Below are positions 34,951 through 44,226 of a DNA stretch of 64,000 bases, piece after piece. Under the pieces are notes generated by a model. The model made no database searches. It saw only the letters and a program-made list of their open reading frames with translations, and was not told the origin of the DNA. Position 1 is the stretch's first letter. Each line of letters opens with the position of its first letter. Origin of the DNA: Verrucomicrobium sp. BvORR034 (lineage in GTDB: Bacteria > Verrucomicrobiota > Verrucomicrobiia > Verrucomicrobiales > Verrucomicrobiaceae); NCBI RefSeq assembly GCF_000739635.1, contig NZ_BATQ01000072.1, positions 1 to 64,000 of the forward strand, given 5' to 3'. Position numbers and translations under genes: made by a program.

Positions 34951-36270
34951 ATGACCTTCCTCAAGTTTTACCTCCTCGCCGGTGCTGCCACCATGATGGC
35001 GGCGCCTCTGGCCCACGCGGAGAACTGGCCCCAATGGCGGGGACCCCGGCTCGATGGGACAAGCGCAGACAATGGCTTCCCGGTGGAGGTCCAGGACGCC
35101 AGCATTCGCTGGAAGACGGAGCTGCCCGGCGGTGGGCATGCCTCTCCCATTGTCTGGGGTGACCGGCTCTTTACCGTCGCGGCTGTGGCCGAGGGCGAGG
35201 AGCGTCTCCTCATCAGCCTGGATCGGGTGACGGGCAGGATCCTCTGGCAGGTGCCGGTGATCAAGGCCCCCCTCGAGTCCACCCATCGCCTGAACAGTTG
35301 CGCCTCCAGCACGCCTGCGACCGATGGTGAGAAAGTCTTCACCGCCTTCCTGGACAACACGCCCACCGCAGCATCCCTGAAGGCCAACGAAGGCAAAGAG
35401 ATCCCCAAAGGGGAGGTGGCCAAGGGCACCGTGGTGGTCTCGGCGCATGACTTCAGCGGCAAACAGATCTGGCAGGTGCGGCCCGGCCTCTTCTCCAGCA
35501 AGCACGGCTTCTGCAGCTCACCCATCCTCTATAAGGACAAGGTCATCGTGAACTGCGACCACGATGGAGATGGATACATCGTGGCCTTGGCCCGGGAGGA
35601 TGGGCGGGAGCTCTGGCGCATCCAGCGTCCCAACAACACCCGCAGCTACGTGGTGCCTATCATCCGCGAGCTGGCGGGGCGCACGCAGATGGTCCTGAGC
35701 GGCACCAAGTGCGTGACCAGCTACAATCCCGATGACGGCAGCCTCATCTGGATGATGGATGGGCCCACGGAGCAGTTCGTAGCCTCCTTAGTGTACAACG
35801 AGGAGTCCGGCTACCTCTTCCTTACCGGCGGGTTCCCGGAGAAACACATTCTGGCCATCCGCCCAGACGGGAAAGGGAATGTGACGGATACCCACATCGC
35901 CTGGCGCACCAACAAGGGCGTCTCCTATGTGCCGTCGCCCATCTCAGAAGGCGACTACTGCCTGGTGGTCTCGGATTCCGGCGTGGCGCATTGCTTTGAA
36001 GCCAAGTCCGGGCGCATCGCCTGGGAGGAGAGAGTCCGCGAGCATCACGCCTCCCCGGCGAGCGCGGAAGGGCGGGTCTATTTCATTAACGACCCTGGCC
36101 AGCTGCGCGTCGTCAAGCCAGCCGAGAGCTACCAGCTTGTGGCAGAGAGCAACGTGGGGGAAAAGGTCTTTGCCTCACCCGCCCTGAGTGAGGGGCAGTT
36201 GTTCATCCGTGGCGACAAGTCGTTGATCTGTGTGGGTGAACGCAAGAGCGGAGTGGCCGACCGCAGATAG
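34951..36270 (+). CDS. Secreted PQQ-type (BamB-like) beta-propeller protein
   Basis: 439 residues. The signal peptide ends at LAHA (about residue 23). The mature start ENWPQWRGPRLDGTS is a hallmark of planctomycete and verrucomicrobial PQQ-like proteins. Blades are seen as LISLDRVTGRILWQVPV, VIVNCDHDGDGYIVALARED, VTSYNPDDGSLIWMMDG and AHCFEAKSGRIAWEE. PQQ binding itself is not shown. Homologues may act as scaffolds or as polysaccharide-processing partners. A paralogue of the same plan lies at 42749-44089. Confidence 0.87.
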   Translation: MTFLKFYLLAGAATMMAAPLAHAENWPQWRGPRLDGTSADNGFPVEVQDASIRWKTELPGGGHASPIVWGDRLFTVAAVAEGEERLLISLDRVTGRILWQVPVIKAPLESTHRLNSCASSTPATDGEKVFTAFLDNTPTAASLKANEGKEIPKGEVAKGTVVVSAHDFSGKQIWQVRPGLFSSKHGFCSSPILYKDKVIVNCDHDGDGYIVALAREDGRELWRIQRPNNTRSYVVPIIRELAGRTQMVLSGTKCVTSYNPDDGSLIWMMDGPTEQFVASLVYNEESGYLFLTGGFPEKHILAIRPDGKGNVTDTHIAWRTNKGVSYVPSPISEGDYCLVVSDSGVAHCFEAKSGRIAWEERVREHHASPASAEGRVYFINDPGQLRVVKPAESYQLVAESNVGEKVFASPALSEGQLFIRGDKSLICVGERKSGVADRR

Positions 36271-36327
36271 CCGTCCCGACGTCGTTTTGTGCTCGTACTG
36301 CCTCGTGTAAACTTTCACATTGTCACC

Positions 36328-37131
36328 ATGAACCCATCCTCTCTGCGATCCCGTCGAACCTCGCCGCTGCTCGCCCTCGCCATGTCCGTTGTCGCAGCCA
36401 CTACCTTCATGCCCCAAGACGCCTCCGCTCAAGCCGACGATGATTTCCCGAAGGTCCTGTCACCCGCTCTGGAATCCAAGTCCTTCGAGGGCGAGGTGAC
36501 CCTCAAGGTTGGCTACAAGTACCTCCTTTCCCTGCCGGAAGACTTTGGCAAAGACCCGGCCAAGAAGTGGCCTCTGGTGGTCTTCCTGCACGGGGCAGGG
36601 GAGCGGGGCGATGACCTGCGCCGCTTGCAGAAGCACGGTCCGCCCAAGCTTGTCGCCAATGGGAAGAAGATTCCCGCTATCGTGGTGAGCCCACAGGTGC
36701 CCGCCGGGGAGGTGTGGAACCCCTACGGCGTGAAGGCCCTGACAGACAGCATTGTGGCCAGCTATTCCGTGGATACGGACCGCATCTACCTCACCGGCAT
36801 CAGCATGGGTGGCTTTGGCACGTGGGACACGGTCTTCGCCTACCCGGACTTTTTTGCCGCTGCGGTCCCCATCTGTGGCGGTGCGGGGGTGAAGTTTGTG
36901 ATGGCGCAGAAGATCAAGAACGTGCCCATCTGGGTGTTTCACGGAGCCAAGGACCCCGTGGTGGAGCCCGCCAATTCCCAGCGAATCTACAACTCCTTGA
37001 GCAAGCTGGGCGCGCCAGTGAAGCTCACCATGTATCCCAACCTGCAACATGATTCCTGGACGGTCACCTATGACAGCCAGGAGATGTGGGACTGGCTCTT
37101 CCAGCAGAAACGTGGTGTGGTGGCCAAGTGA
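36328..37131 (+). CDS. Secreted alpha/beta-hydrolase (esterase / PHB-depolymerase-like)
   Basis: 267 residues with a signal peptide ending near ASAQA. The oxyanion region is PLVVFLHGAGERGDD. The nucleophile elbow is YLTGISMGGFGTWD (G-I-S-M-G). The acid is probably Asp in HGAKDPVV and the base His in NLQHDSW. This order matches predicted peptidase/esterase proteins annotated as phospholipase/carboxylesterase, seen in many polysaccharide degraders. The start is ATG 36328, with the upstream extension rejected because it lacks a signal. It lies 57 bp after the propeller gene, so the pair may be co-transcribed. Confidence 0.87.
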   Translation: MNPSSLRSRRTSPLLALAMSVVAATTFMPQDASAQADDDFPKVLSPALESKSFEGEVTLKVGYKYLLSLPEDFGKDPAKKWPLVVFLHGAGERGDDLRRLQKHGPPKLVANGKKIPAIVVSPQVPAGEVWNPYGVKALTDSIVASYSVDTDRIYLTGISMGGFGTWDTVFAYPDFFAAAVPICGGAGVKFVMAQKIKNVPIWVFHGAKDPVVEPANSQRIYNSLSKLGAPVKLTMYPNLQHDSWTVTYDSQEMWDWLFQQKRGVVAK

Positions 37132-37160
37132 AATGAAGTGAGAGAAGAGTGTCTTGAAAC

Positions 37161-37230
37161 AACCACAGAGGCACCGAGGAGCACAGAGACGGAGTTTTTT
37201 AGACAGAATTAACAGAATCAGCAGAATTGA
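37161..37230. repeat. Two dispersed repeat types between the esterase and NIPSNAP genes
   Basis: ACCACAGAGGCACCGAGG (37162 onward) belongs to the CCACAGAGG family also seen at 2293-2320. AGACAGAATTAACAGAATC near 37201 belongs to the A-rich family seen at 2758-2901 and 3765-3945. The two families sit side by side here. Confidence 0.65.
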
Positions 37231-37251
37231 GTTTTGATATCCAAACCGACT

Positions 37252-38040
37252 ATGAAATCACTCTTGCAAGCTGCCGCCGTTGGGCTGGCCATGGCGACAA
37301 CAATGGGTTCCACGACGGCGAAAGCTGCCGAGCCTGAGCCCGTCTATGAACTGCGCATCTACACCACCAACGAAGGCAAGCTGCCCGACCTGTTGAAGCG
37401 CTTTCGTGATCACACTTGCGCGCTCTTTGAGAAGCATGGCATGTCGAACCTGGGCTACTGGGTGCCGGTGGACAAGGAGAACGGCGCGGACAACACCCTC
37501 ATCTACGTGCTCTCCCACAAGAGCCGCGAGGCCGCCAAGGAATCCTTCAAGGCCTTTGGCGCTGACCCCGAGTGGAAGCAGGTCCGGGAGGCCAGCGAGG
37601 CCAACGGCAAGATCCTCGCCAAGCCGCCGGAATCCATCTTCATGACCCGCACGGAGTTTTCTCCTGAACTCAAGGTCTCCGCCAGCGACCCGGAGCGGGT
37701 GTTTGAACTGCGCACCTACACCACCAACGAAGGCAAGCTGCCGGAGCTGCATGCGCGTTTCACGAACCACACCTGCAAGCTGTTTGAGAAACACGGCATG
37801 ACCAACCTCTGCTACTGGACGCCGATTGACGCGGAGCAGGGCCACAACAACAAGCTCATCTACATCCTCGCGCACAAGAGCAAGGAAGCGGGCCTCGCCT
37901 CTTTTGGTACCTTCCGCGCCGATCCGGTCTGGATTGCCGCCAAAGGCGAGAGTGAGAAGAACGGCTCCCTCACCGTGCCGCAGCCTGAGGGCGTGAAGTC
38001 CGTGTACATGAAGCCGGTGGACTTCTCAAAAATCAAGTAA
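37252..38040 (+). CDS. Secreted tandem NIPSNAP-domain protein
   Basis: 262 residues. A signal peptide (to about KAAEP) precedes two copies of the NIPSNAP ferredoxin-like fold. Copy 1 starts VYELRIYTTNEGKLPDLLKR, copy 2 VFELRTYTTNEGKLPELHAR; both continue with a CxLFEKHGM-N-L-x-YW segment. The copies are similar enough to be a recent internal duplication. NIPSNAP proteins in bacteria are poorly characterised; dimeric alpha-beta-barrel enzymes share the fold. The start is ATG 37252. A 39-bp hairpin repeat begins two bases after the stop. Confidence 0.9.
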   Translation: MKSLLQAAAVGLAMATTMGSTTAKAAEPEPVYELRIYTTNEGKLPDLLKRFRDHTCALFEKHGMSNLGYWVPVDKENGADNTLIYVLSHKSREAAKESFKAFGADPEWKQVREASEANGKILAKPPESIFMTRTEFSPELKVSASDPERVFELRTYTTNEGKLPELHARFTNHTCKLFEKHGMTNLCYWTPIDAEQGHNNKLIYILAHKSKEAGLASFGTFRADPVWIAAKGESEKNGSLTVPQPEGVKSVYMKPVDFSKIK

Positions 38041-38042
38041 CG

Positions 38043-38081
38043 CCCGCATCGCGGGAGACAGAAGACTGGAAGACAGAAGAC
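38043..38081 (+). repeat. 39-bp stop-proximal repeat (copy after the NIPSNAP gene)
   Basis: CCCGC-ATC-GCGGG hairpin followed by AGACAGAAGACTGGAAGAC. It starts 2 bases after the NIPSNAP stop codon and ends 7 bases before the next start. See the copies at 23261-23299 and 46402-46440. Confidence 0.8.
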
Positions 38082-38088
38082 TCCAGAC

Positions 38089-38919
38089 ATGAGCAGGAAC
38101 TCCATCTCCGCCGTGGCCATCAGGCGGATTCTGTTGAGTCTTGCTTTTGCCGGAGCCGGTATGATGTGGGCTCCGGTAGCCTGGGGGGCTGAGGTGCAGG
38201 TGGTGCACGTGTACGTGGCCCTCTGCGACAATGCCTCTCAGGGGATCATCCCCGTGCCAGCCAAGATTGGCGATGGTGACAAGCCGGATGCGAATCTCTA
38301 CTGGGGCTGCTCCGATGGCCTGAGATCCTGCTTCCGGGCGAGTAAGTCCTGGAAGGCCCTGCCTGCGGTGGCCTCACCCCGTGCCGAAGTCTTGGAGCGG
38401 GTGGTCTTCCGGCACGCGACGCGGAAAGATGTTTATCTGGTCGCCGACGCCTGGCGAGGGCGTGAGATCAAGCCCTGCCTGCAGGCGTTTGTGGATGCTG
38501 CGGGTGGGAAAGGAGTGGCGGAGTCCATTTCGGTCAAAGGACCAGACGGCGAAGACATCGCGCTGCCGCTTGGGACGAAGGCCCGCTGGCTGGCGTACAT
38601 CGGCCACAATGGCCTGATGGAGTTCGAGGTAACCTGGCCGGATGTGCCGGCTGGTGGCGCGGCTGCGACATCCCGCCGGGCGGTGGTGCTTTGCTGCATT
38701 GGGCAGAGGTATTTCCCGAAACTGGGGATCCCCATGGCCCTGACCACCACGCAGCTGATGTATCCTGGCGCGTTCATCCTGCGTGATGCTTTGGAGGCGG
38801 TTTTCGATGGGAAGTCCGGTGCTGAAGTGAAGGCTGCGGCCGCGCGGGCGTACGCCCGAAACCAGCAGATCTCCGTGAAAGCGGCAGCAGGTGTGTTTGC
38901 GGTGCCCGCCGGAGATTGA
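38089..38919 (+). CDS. Secreted protein of unknown function with a possible clan-CD-like His/Cys pair
   Basis: 276 residues. A signal peptide ends near AWGAEV (residue ~34). The mature protein starts VQVVHVYVALCDNASQG and includes NLYWGCSDGLRSCF, a combination that I have seen in conserved uncharacterised proteins of Bacteroidetes and Verrucomicrobia. A hydrophobic strand runs into His173 (WLAYIGHNG), and a second strand ends at Cys202-Cys203 (AVVLCCIG). That arrangement recalls the caspase-like (clan CD) fold, in which a strand-His-Gly block precedes a strand-Cys block. Whether it is an active peptidase is not known. It follows NIPSNAP after 48 bp. Confidence 0.65.
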   Translation: MSRNSISAVAIRRILLSLAFAGAGMMWAPVAWGAEVQVVHVYVALCDNASQGIIPVPAKIGDGDKPDANLYWGCSDGLRSCFRASKSWKALPAVASPRAEVLERVVFRHATRKDVYLVADAWRGREIKPCLQAFVDAAGGKGVAESISVKGPDGEDIALPLGTKARWLAYIGHNGLMEFEVTWPDVPAGGAAATSRRAVVLCCIGQRYFPKLGIPMALTTTQLMYPGAFILRDALEAVFDGKSGAEVKAAAARAYARNQQISVKAAAGVFAVPAGD

Positions 38920-38951
38920 TGTGGGCGGATGACCCCGACGCGTCTCCCCGG

Positions 38952-38990
38952 GCGTAGTCCGGACGTGCCGTCCGGCTCAGGCAGCGGAGG
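38952..38990. repeat. Partial relative of the 140-bp palindromic repeat
   Basis: GCGTAGTCCGGACGTGCCG is followed by TCCGGC and GGCAGCGGAGG, matching the right half of the 22614 and 22887 elements with a changed palindrome core. It lies 33 bp after the stop of the secreted-protein gene. Confidence 0.6.
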
Positions 38991-39057
38991 GGTGACGCGC
39001 GGCATACCGCGGACCTGCTGACCGTCCTCCCATCCCGCCGCTTCGTCTCTTTTCACC

Positions 39058-39780
39058 TCACCGCGCCACGCCCCACCATTTCTCCATCAACCGCGCCGTC
39101 TCCGGATCGTACTTCTCCAGCTCCTTCCGGTCATACGGGTAAAAATCATTCCGGCTCCAGTACGCCTCACTGCACTCGGCGAAGAACTCCTTGTGATTCG
39201 TCAGCGCGTACGCCTTCCGGAAAATCCGGGGCCGTTCCTTGCCGGGGCGCATCTCCACCCGGTCGTACAGACCCGCTGCCTTGACCCGCTCGAAGGCCAC
39301 CAGGATCTCCGGCTGATCAAATCCCAAGACCAGATCATGATAGGCGTGCGCCAGTTCATGCAGGGCGAAGTTGGGCATGCGGTCCAGTTCCTCTTCAAAC
39401 TTGAGGATGTTGGTAAACTCAATGCCCTTGGCCATGGCGACATCGCGACCGTTGTCCTTCAGCCACCCGGCATTCGGGTGGTACTCGGCCCGTGGCGGCA
39501 CACCGGGGTAGCCGACGGAAAACCAGAGGGGCACTTCACGCAGTCGTTTGACCACAGGGGCGGGCAGCTTCCGGTCTATCTCTGCTAACTGAAGCTCCAG
39601 CAGACCCAGGGCTTTGGCTGTCTCGGCGGGGTGTCTTTCCGCCAGCTCCGATTGCACGTGGACCTTCCATCCAGCCACGTCTTTGATCTCCTCGCCTTTG
39701 GCGATACTTTCGCACCCCGCGATGAGCAGACAGGCAATCGTCCAGAAGGGAAGGCTGAGGAAATGGGTTCTCGTCGGCAT
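39058..39780 (-). CDS. Zinc metallopeptidase-like lipoprotein
   Basis: 240 residues. The lipobox is LLIAGC with Cys23. The zinc motif is HELAHAYHD (His141 and His145, catalytic Glu142), with a third-ligand candidate Glu in NHKEFFAECSEAYW about 55 residues later. NDFYPYDRKEL and DP near the end recur in a family of small gluzincin-like proteins distantly resembling anthrax lethal factor and MtfA; substrates are unknown. Three ATG codons are adjacent at 39780-39786 and the last was used. It points away from clpB. Confidence 0.82.
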   Translation of the reverse strand: MPTRTHFLSLPFWTIACLLIAGCESIAKGEEIKDVAGWKVHVQSELAERHPAETAKALGLLELQLAEIDRKLPAPVVKRLREVPLWFSVGYPGVPPRAEYHPNAGWLKDNGRDVAMAKGIEFTNILKFEEELDRMPNFALHELAHAYHDLVLGFDQPEILVAFERVKAAGLYDRVEMRPGKERPRIFRKAYALTNHKEFFAECSEAYWSRNDFYPYDRKELEKYDPETARLMEKWWGVAR

Positions 39781-39786
39781 CATCAT

Positions 39787-40088
39787 CGGGAGGTGGAAAA
39801 ACGCAGCTTTTTGGCATTTTCACTCGCCGAATCAGACCGGGCATGTCGAATTCTCCGATGAGAGAGTACATCTTCTTCTCGATCGAAAATCAAATGTGTC
39901 TAAATGGCGCAATTGAATCTGAGCCGAGAATGATCTCATGAGACGTATTGTCCCTAATTTTTCACACCTTCTTGGCCCGTGTCAACACACTACGGTGCTC
40001 ATTCTCTACAGGTTATGCCAACCCGGATGAATTGGGCCGGTTTATGCGTACTCCCTTGTAGAAACGATTTTTGCTATCTCCTCAATCT
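39787..40088. other. Divergent intergenic region upstream of clpB
   Basis: 302 bases, A+T-rich for this genome. It should hold the promoters of clpB and of the metallopeptidase gene. I found no CIRCE element (TTAGCACTC with its inverted half) and no promoter that I would defend. Confidence 0.5.
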
Positions 40089-42665
40089 ATGAACCCTGAA
40101 CGAATCACTGTTAAGCTTCAAGAGGCCCTCGCGTCGTCGCAGTCCCTTGCGACCCGCTATGGCCATGCGGAGGTCAAACCCTCCCACATGCTGCTGGCCC
40201 TACTGGAGCAGGACGGCGGCATCACCAAGCCGCTGGTGGACAAGGTGGGGGCCAACGCGGCCGCTCTGCAGTCGGCGGTGGAATCTTTCCTGGCCAAGCA
40301 GCCTCGTATTTCTGGCGGCGGCGGGGCGGACCGGCTTTCCGGCGACCTCCGTGAAACTCTGGCCAACGCCGAGAAGGAGCAAAAGAACCTCAAGGACGAG
40401 TACCTGAGCGTCGAGCACTTCCTCCTCGCCCTCTTCAAGACGCGCACCGATATCGAAGGCGTGCTGAAGAAGGCCGGTCTGAAGTACGAGACCCTGCTAC
40501 AGGCCCTCACTTCCGTGCGCGGTGCCCAGCGGGTGACCGACCAGGACCCGGAAGGGAAGTATCAGACGCTGGAAAAATACGGCACGGATCTGACCGCCCG
40601 TGCACGGCAGGGGAAGATCGATCCCGTGATCGGCCGTGACGATGAGATCCGCCGCGTCATGCAAGTGCTCTCGCGCCGCAGCAAGAACAACCCCGTCCTG
40701 ATCGGCGAGCCCGGTGTGGGCAAGACCGCTATTGTAGAAGGATTGGCCCGCCGCATCGTCGCGGGTGACGTGCCCGACTCCCTGAAGAACAAGCGCGTGA
40801 TCAGCATGGACCTGGGCGGCATGCTCGCCGGGGCCAAGTATCGCGGCGAGTTCGAAGAGCGCCTCAAGGCCTTCCTCAAAGAAGTCACTTCCAGCGAAGG
40901 CGAGATCATCCTCTTCATCGACGAGCTCCACACCATTGTGGGGGCAGGCGCGAGTGAAGGTGCCGTGGACGCCAGCAACCTGCTCAAGCCGCAGCTCGCT
41001 CGTGGCGAACTGCGCTGCGTTGGGGCCACCACTCTGGACGAGTATCGCAAGTACATTGAAAAGGACGCCGCTCTCGAGCGCCGCTTCCAGCCGGTGTACG
41101 TGGGAGAGCCCAGTGTCGAGGACACCATCGCCATCCTGCGAGGCCTGAAAGAACGGTATGAGGTGCACCATGGCGTGCGCATTCAAGACAGCGCCATCGT
41201 GGCGGCGGCCACTCTGAGCCACCGGTACATCAGTGATCGGTTCCTGCCGGACAAGGCGGTGGACCTGGTGGACGAGGCGGCCAGCCGGCTGAAGATCGAG
41301 CTCGACTCCATGCCCACGGAGATCGACGTCATCGAGCGTGACGTCATGCAGCGTGAGATGGAGCGGCAGGCCCTCAAGAAGGAGACCGACCCCGCCAGCC
41401 GTGCCCGCCTGGAAAAGCTGGAGAAGGAGATCGCCGATCTCAAGGAGAAGGGCTCCGGCCTGAAGCTCCAGTGGCAGAAGGAGAAGGAAGTCGTGCAGGC
41501 GAGCCGCAAGGTGAAGGAGGAGATCGACCGCCTCCGCACTGAGCAGGAGCAAGCCCAGCGTCGCGGCGACTTCGCCCGTGCCGGGGAGATCCAGTACGGC
41601 CTCATTCCCGATCTGGAGAAGAGGCTCCAGGAGGCGACCCAGGCCCATACCCAGGGGGCCGCCAAAGGGCAACTGCTGCGGGAAGAGGTGACTGAGGACG
41701 ACATCGCCAAGGTGGTCGCCACCTGGACCGGCATTCCCGTGAGCCGTCTTCAAGAAGGGGAGCGGTCCAAGCTCACCCACATGGAGGACCGTCTGGCCAA
41801 TCGTGTCATCGGGCAGAATAGCGCCATCAAGGCGGTCTCGAATGCCGTCCGGCGTGCCCGGGCCGGCCTCCAGGATGAGAACCGCCCCATCGGCAGCTTC
41901 CTCTTCCTCGGGCCTACCGGGGTGGGGAAGACGGAACTGAGCAAGGCCCTGGCCGAGTTCCTCTTCGACGACGAGAACGCCATGACCCGCATCGACATGA
42001 GCGAGTACATGGAGAAGCACAGCGTGGCCCGACTCATCGGGGCGCCTCCCGGCTACGTCGGCTATGAAGAGGGCGGCCAGCTCACGGAGGCAGTCCGTCG
42101 CCGACCGTACAGCGTGATCCTCTTTGACGAGGTGGAGAAAGCCCACCCGGATGTGTTCAACTCCCTCCTCCAGGTGCTGGATGACGGGCGGATCACGGAC
42201 GGGCAGGGGAGGACGGTGGACTTCCGGAACACGGTCATCATCATGACCAGCAACATTGGCAGCCATGCCATCCAGGAAGAAGCCAACCCCGAACAGCGGG
42301 AGGCTCTCGTTCGCGATGCGTTGCGCCAGTTCTTCCGTCCGGAGTTCCTGAACCGCATTGATGAGGTCATCATCTTCGACCGGCTTGATGCCCGTGATCT
42401 GAGCGAGATCGTCAAGGTCCAGCTCCAGCGGGTGGTCAGCCGCCTGGCAAAGCAGAACATTGGTCTGGTCCTCACGGACGAGGCGGTGCGGAAGATTGCC
42501 GACGATGGTTACGACCCCGTCTTTGGAGCCCGCCCTCTCAAGAGGGCCATCCAGAAGCTGGTGCTGGACCCGCTCTCACTCGATATGCTCGACGGGAAGT
42601 TCGTCGATGGCGATGTCATCGAGGCCCGACTGGAAGGCACGGGGATCCAGTTTGTGAAAAAGTGA
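40089..42665 (+). CDS. clpB: ATP-dependent disaggregase ClpB
   Basis: 858 residues, standard for the family. An N-domain (~1-145, [16 protein letters not shown]) is followed by NBD1 with Walker A GEPGVGKT at 206-213 and Walker [10 protein letters not shown]. The coiled-coil M-domain spans ~400-520, with [12 protein letters not shown] at the start of NBD2. NBD2 has Walker A GPTGVGKT at 608-615 and sensor region [17 protein letters not shown]. It works with DnaK to resolubilise aggregates. The ATG at 40089 aligns with the family start ([14 protein letters not shown]). A strong terminator follows the stop. Confidence 0.98.
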   Translation: MNPERITVKLQEALASSQSLATRYGHAEVKPSHMLLALLEQDGGITKPLVDKVGANAAALQSAVESFLAKQPRISGGGGADRLSGDLRETLANAEKEQKNLKDEYLSVEHFLLALFKTRTDIEGVLKKAGLKYETLLQALTSVRGAQRVTDQDPEGKYQTLEKYGTDLTARARQGKIDPVIGRDDEIRRVMQVLSRRSKNNPVLIGEPGVGKTAIVEGLARRIVAGDVPDSLKNKRVISMDLGGMLAGAKYRGEFEERLKAFLKEVTSSEGEIILFIDELHTIVGAGASEGAVDASNLLKPQLARGELRCVGATTLDEYRKYIEKDAALERRFQPVYVGEPSVEDTIAILRGLKERYEVHHGVRIQDSAIVAAATLSHRYISDRFLPDKAVDLVDEAASRLKIELDSMPTEIDVIERDVMQREMERQALKKETDPASRARLEKLEKEIADLKEKGSGLKLQWQKEKEVVQASRKVKEEIDRLRTEQEQAQRRGDFARAGEIQYGLIPDLEKRLQEATQAHTQGAAKGQLLREEVTEDDIAKVVATWTGIPVSRLQEGERSKLTHMEDRLANRVIGQNSAIKAVSNAVRRARAGLQDENRPIGSFLFLGPTGVGKTELSKALAEFLFDDENAMTRIDMSEYMEKHSVARLIGAPPGYVGYEEGGQLTEAVRRRPYSVILFDEVEKAHPDVFNSLLQVLDDGRITDGQGRTVDFRNTVIIMTSNIGSHAIQEEANPEQREALVRDALRQFFRPEFLNRIDEVIIFDRLDARDLSEIVKVQLQRVVSRLAKQNIGLVLTDEAVRKIADDGYDPVFGARPLKRAIQKLVLDPLSLDMLDGKFVDGDVIEARLEGTGIQFVKK

Positions 42666-42689
42666 ATATGTGAATAAGTGAGCAAGTAG

Positions 42690-42736
42690 AGACCCGGTAC
42701 CCTGTGGGAACAACTCCCCAAGGCCCGGGTCTTTTT
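42690..42736 (+). terminator. Intrinsic terminator of clpB
   Basis: AGACCCGG (42690-42697) pairs with CCGGGTCT (42725-42732), followed by T residues to 42736; an inner TGGG/CCCA pairing supports the stem. Between the stop and the stem lie GTGAATAAGTGAGC-type repeats. It ends 12 bp before the convergent gene. Confidence 0.88.
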
Positions 42737-42748
42737 ACGTTCTAGGCG

Positions 42749-44089
42749 TTATTCGGCTGCGAGGGAAACACAGATCAATTCCTCGTCGTTACGCACATAG
42801 ACGCAGCGATGAGCGAAGGCTGGGCAGCTCCAGATCACCTTGCGGTTGGCATGAGGGGTCGTCGGCTCAAGGACCTTCGCTTTTGAGATTTGTGAATAAC
42901 ATTCTCGATCCAGTTTGGCTGTAATTAACTCGCCCATTTCATTGAAGATGATGAAATTAGAATTTGTTTTCACGAGGAAAGCGGTGCTGCTATTTTGGCT
43001 CCTCCCACCCACGGGATCGGTAGTTGTCCACAATCTGCGCCCTGTGAGCAAGTCCACGCAGCGAAGGTCGCCGTCGCGGTCAAAGCCGTACATCAAGTTA
43101 TCCACAACGACCGGGGTGCTGTTCTTGGGTCCCAGGGAATTGTTCGGCTTGCCTTCCCAATTGAGAGCGGCGGTAGGAGTGTGAGCATCCAGTTTCACGG
43201 TCGCGCTGATCCCCATAATGCCACCAGCAAAAACGAGGTCATTGTGAATAAGTGGCATCATGATGCTCATCGCATACATCGGCTTCAGAGGAACCTGCCA
43301 GTAGGGTTTTCCCGTTTTTGGATTAATGCCGTTGAGAGCATCTGCGTGCCACACGATGAGTTGATCCACCCCACCGGCTTGGGTCAGATTCACTGGAGAG
43401 TACCCTGGCGCAGAGGCTTCCAGTGATCTCCAGACTTCTGCTCCCGTCTGCTTGTTGAAGGCCACGACCACTCCCTTTTGAGTGCCCAGGAGGGTGATCA
43501 CCAGATCATCCACGACCATCGGATGGCTGGAGTAACCCCAGAAGGGTGCCTCGGCGCCGTAGTCTTTGGCGAAGTCCTTGGACCAGATGATTTTCCCGGT
43601 TTCTACGTGAATACAGTGGAGGTTCCCCATCGCGCCCAGGGCGTAGGCGTGATCATCATCGACGGTTACGGTGCAGCGGGGGCCTACCGGGTAGCTCACC
43701 GAGTAGGGGCAGTCGTACTCGACCACCCATTTCTGTTTGCCGGTGGCGGCGTCGAAACACAGCACCCGCTCCTTGCCGGACAGGTTTTGCCGGGCTCCTG
43801 CGCTCGGGGTCGGGTCGCCGTCGCTGCGCACGTAGTCCATCACCAACACGCTTTCGCCCGCCACGGAGGGGCCGCTATAGCCACCGCTGATCGGAGCGCG
43901 CCACAGAATCTTGGGGCCGCCTTCGGGGAACTTCTCCAGCAGGCCGTTCTCCCGCCAATGGCCGTCGCGCTTGGGTCCCATCCACTGGGGCCAGTCATCT
44001 GCAAGCGATAGGGAGGTGAGGCTGAAACACGCGCAAGCCAGGGTGGTGGCCGCTGTCATTCGGCGGGCGATGTGAGAGTAGGGGGTCAT
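42749..44089 (-). CDS. Secreted PQQ-type (BamB-like) beta-propeller protein
   Basis: 446 residues. A signal peptide (TLACACFSLTSLSLA) leads to DDWPQWMGPKRDGHW, the same opening as the paralogue at 34951. Blades include VLCFDAATGKQKWVVEY, LHCIHVETGKIIWSKDF and WHADALNGINPKTGKPYWQ. LIWHADALNG and SLGPKNSTPVVV mark later blades. The end (ELICVSLAAE) resembles the paralogue's last blade. The start was set at ATG 44089, with TTG 44113 the only longer alternative. It is convergent with clpB and divergent from the ArsR gene. Confidence 0.86.
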   Translation of the reverse strand: MTPYSHIARRMTAATTLACACFSLTSLSLADDWPQWMGPKRDGHWRENGLLEKFPEGGPKILWRAPISGGYSGPSVAGESVLVMDYVRSDGDPTPSAGARQNLSGKERVLCFDAATGKQKWVVEYDCPYSVSYPVGPRCTVTVDDDHAYALGAMGNLHCIHVETGKIIWSKDFAKDYGAEAPFWGYSSHPMVVDDLVITLLGTQKGVVVAFNKQTGAEVWRSLEASAPGYSPVNLTQAGGVDQLIVWHADALNGINPKTGKPYWQVPLKPMYAMSIMMPLIHNDLVFAGGIMGISATVKLDAHTPTAALNWEGKPNNSLGPKNSTPVVVDNLMYGFDRDGDLRCVDLLTGRRLWTTTDPVGGRSQNSSTAFLVKTNSNFIIFNEMGELITAKLDRECYSQISKAKVLEPTTPHANRKVIWSCPAFAHRCVYVRNDEELICVSLAAE

Positions 44090-44188
44090 GGAAGTGAGAG
44101 GGGCGATGTTCAAGGAGTCAATCCTTCTACGAAGCCCGGGTTTGATCCGACTGCCTGTTGGGAAAGGGTGGTGAACATGCTTATTTAG

Positions 44189-44212
44189 GCATTGATTTAA
44201 TTAAGTGAATGC
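44189..44212 (+). promoter_or_regulatory. 24-bp near-palindrome, probable ArsR operator
   Basis: The palindrome centres on TTAATTAA and has GCATT at its left end and AATGC at its right, with four mismatched positions (two complementary pairs) in 24. TATTTA and TAAATA lie just outside. It ends 14 bp before the ArsR start codon and is very A+T-rich in a G+C-rich genome. This fits an autoregulatory operator that could also affect the divergent propeller gene. Confidence 0.6.
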
Positions 44213-44226
44213 TTCATAAATAGCCC

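Noticed and set aside
39787-40088. CIRCE or sigma-32-type promoter for clpB
   Set aside because: No TTAGCACTC inverted repeat was found. The best heat-shock-like match would place the transcript start only a few bases before the ATG.
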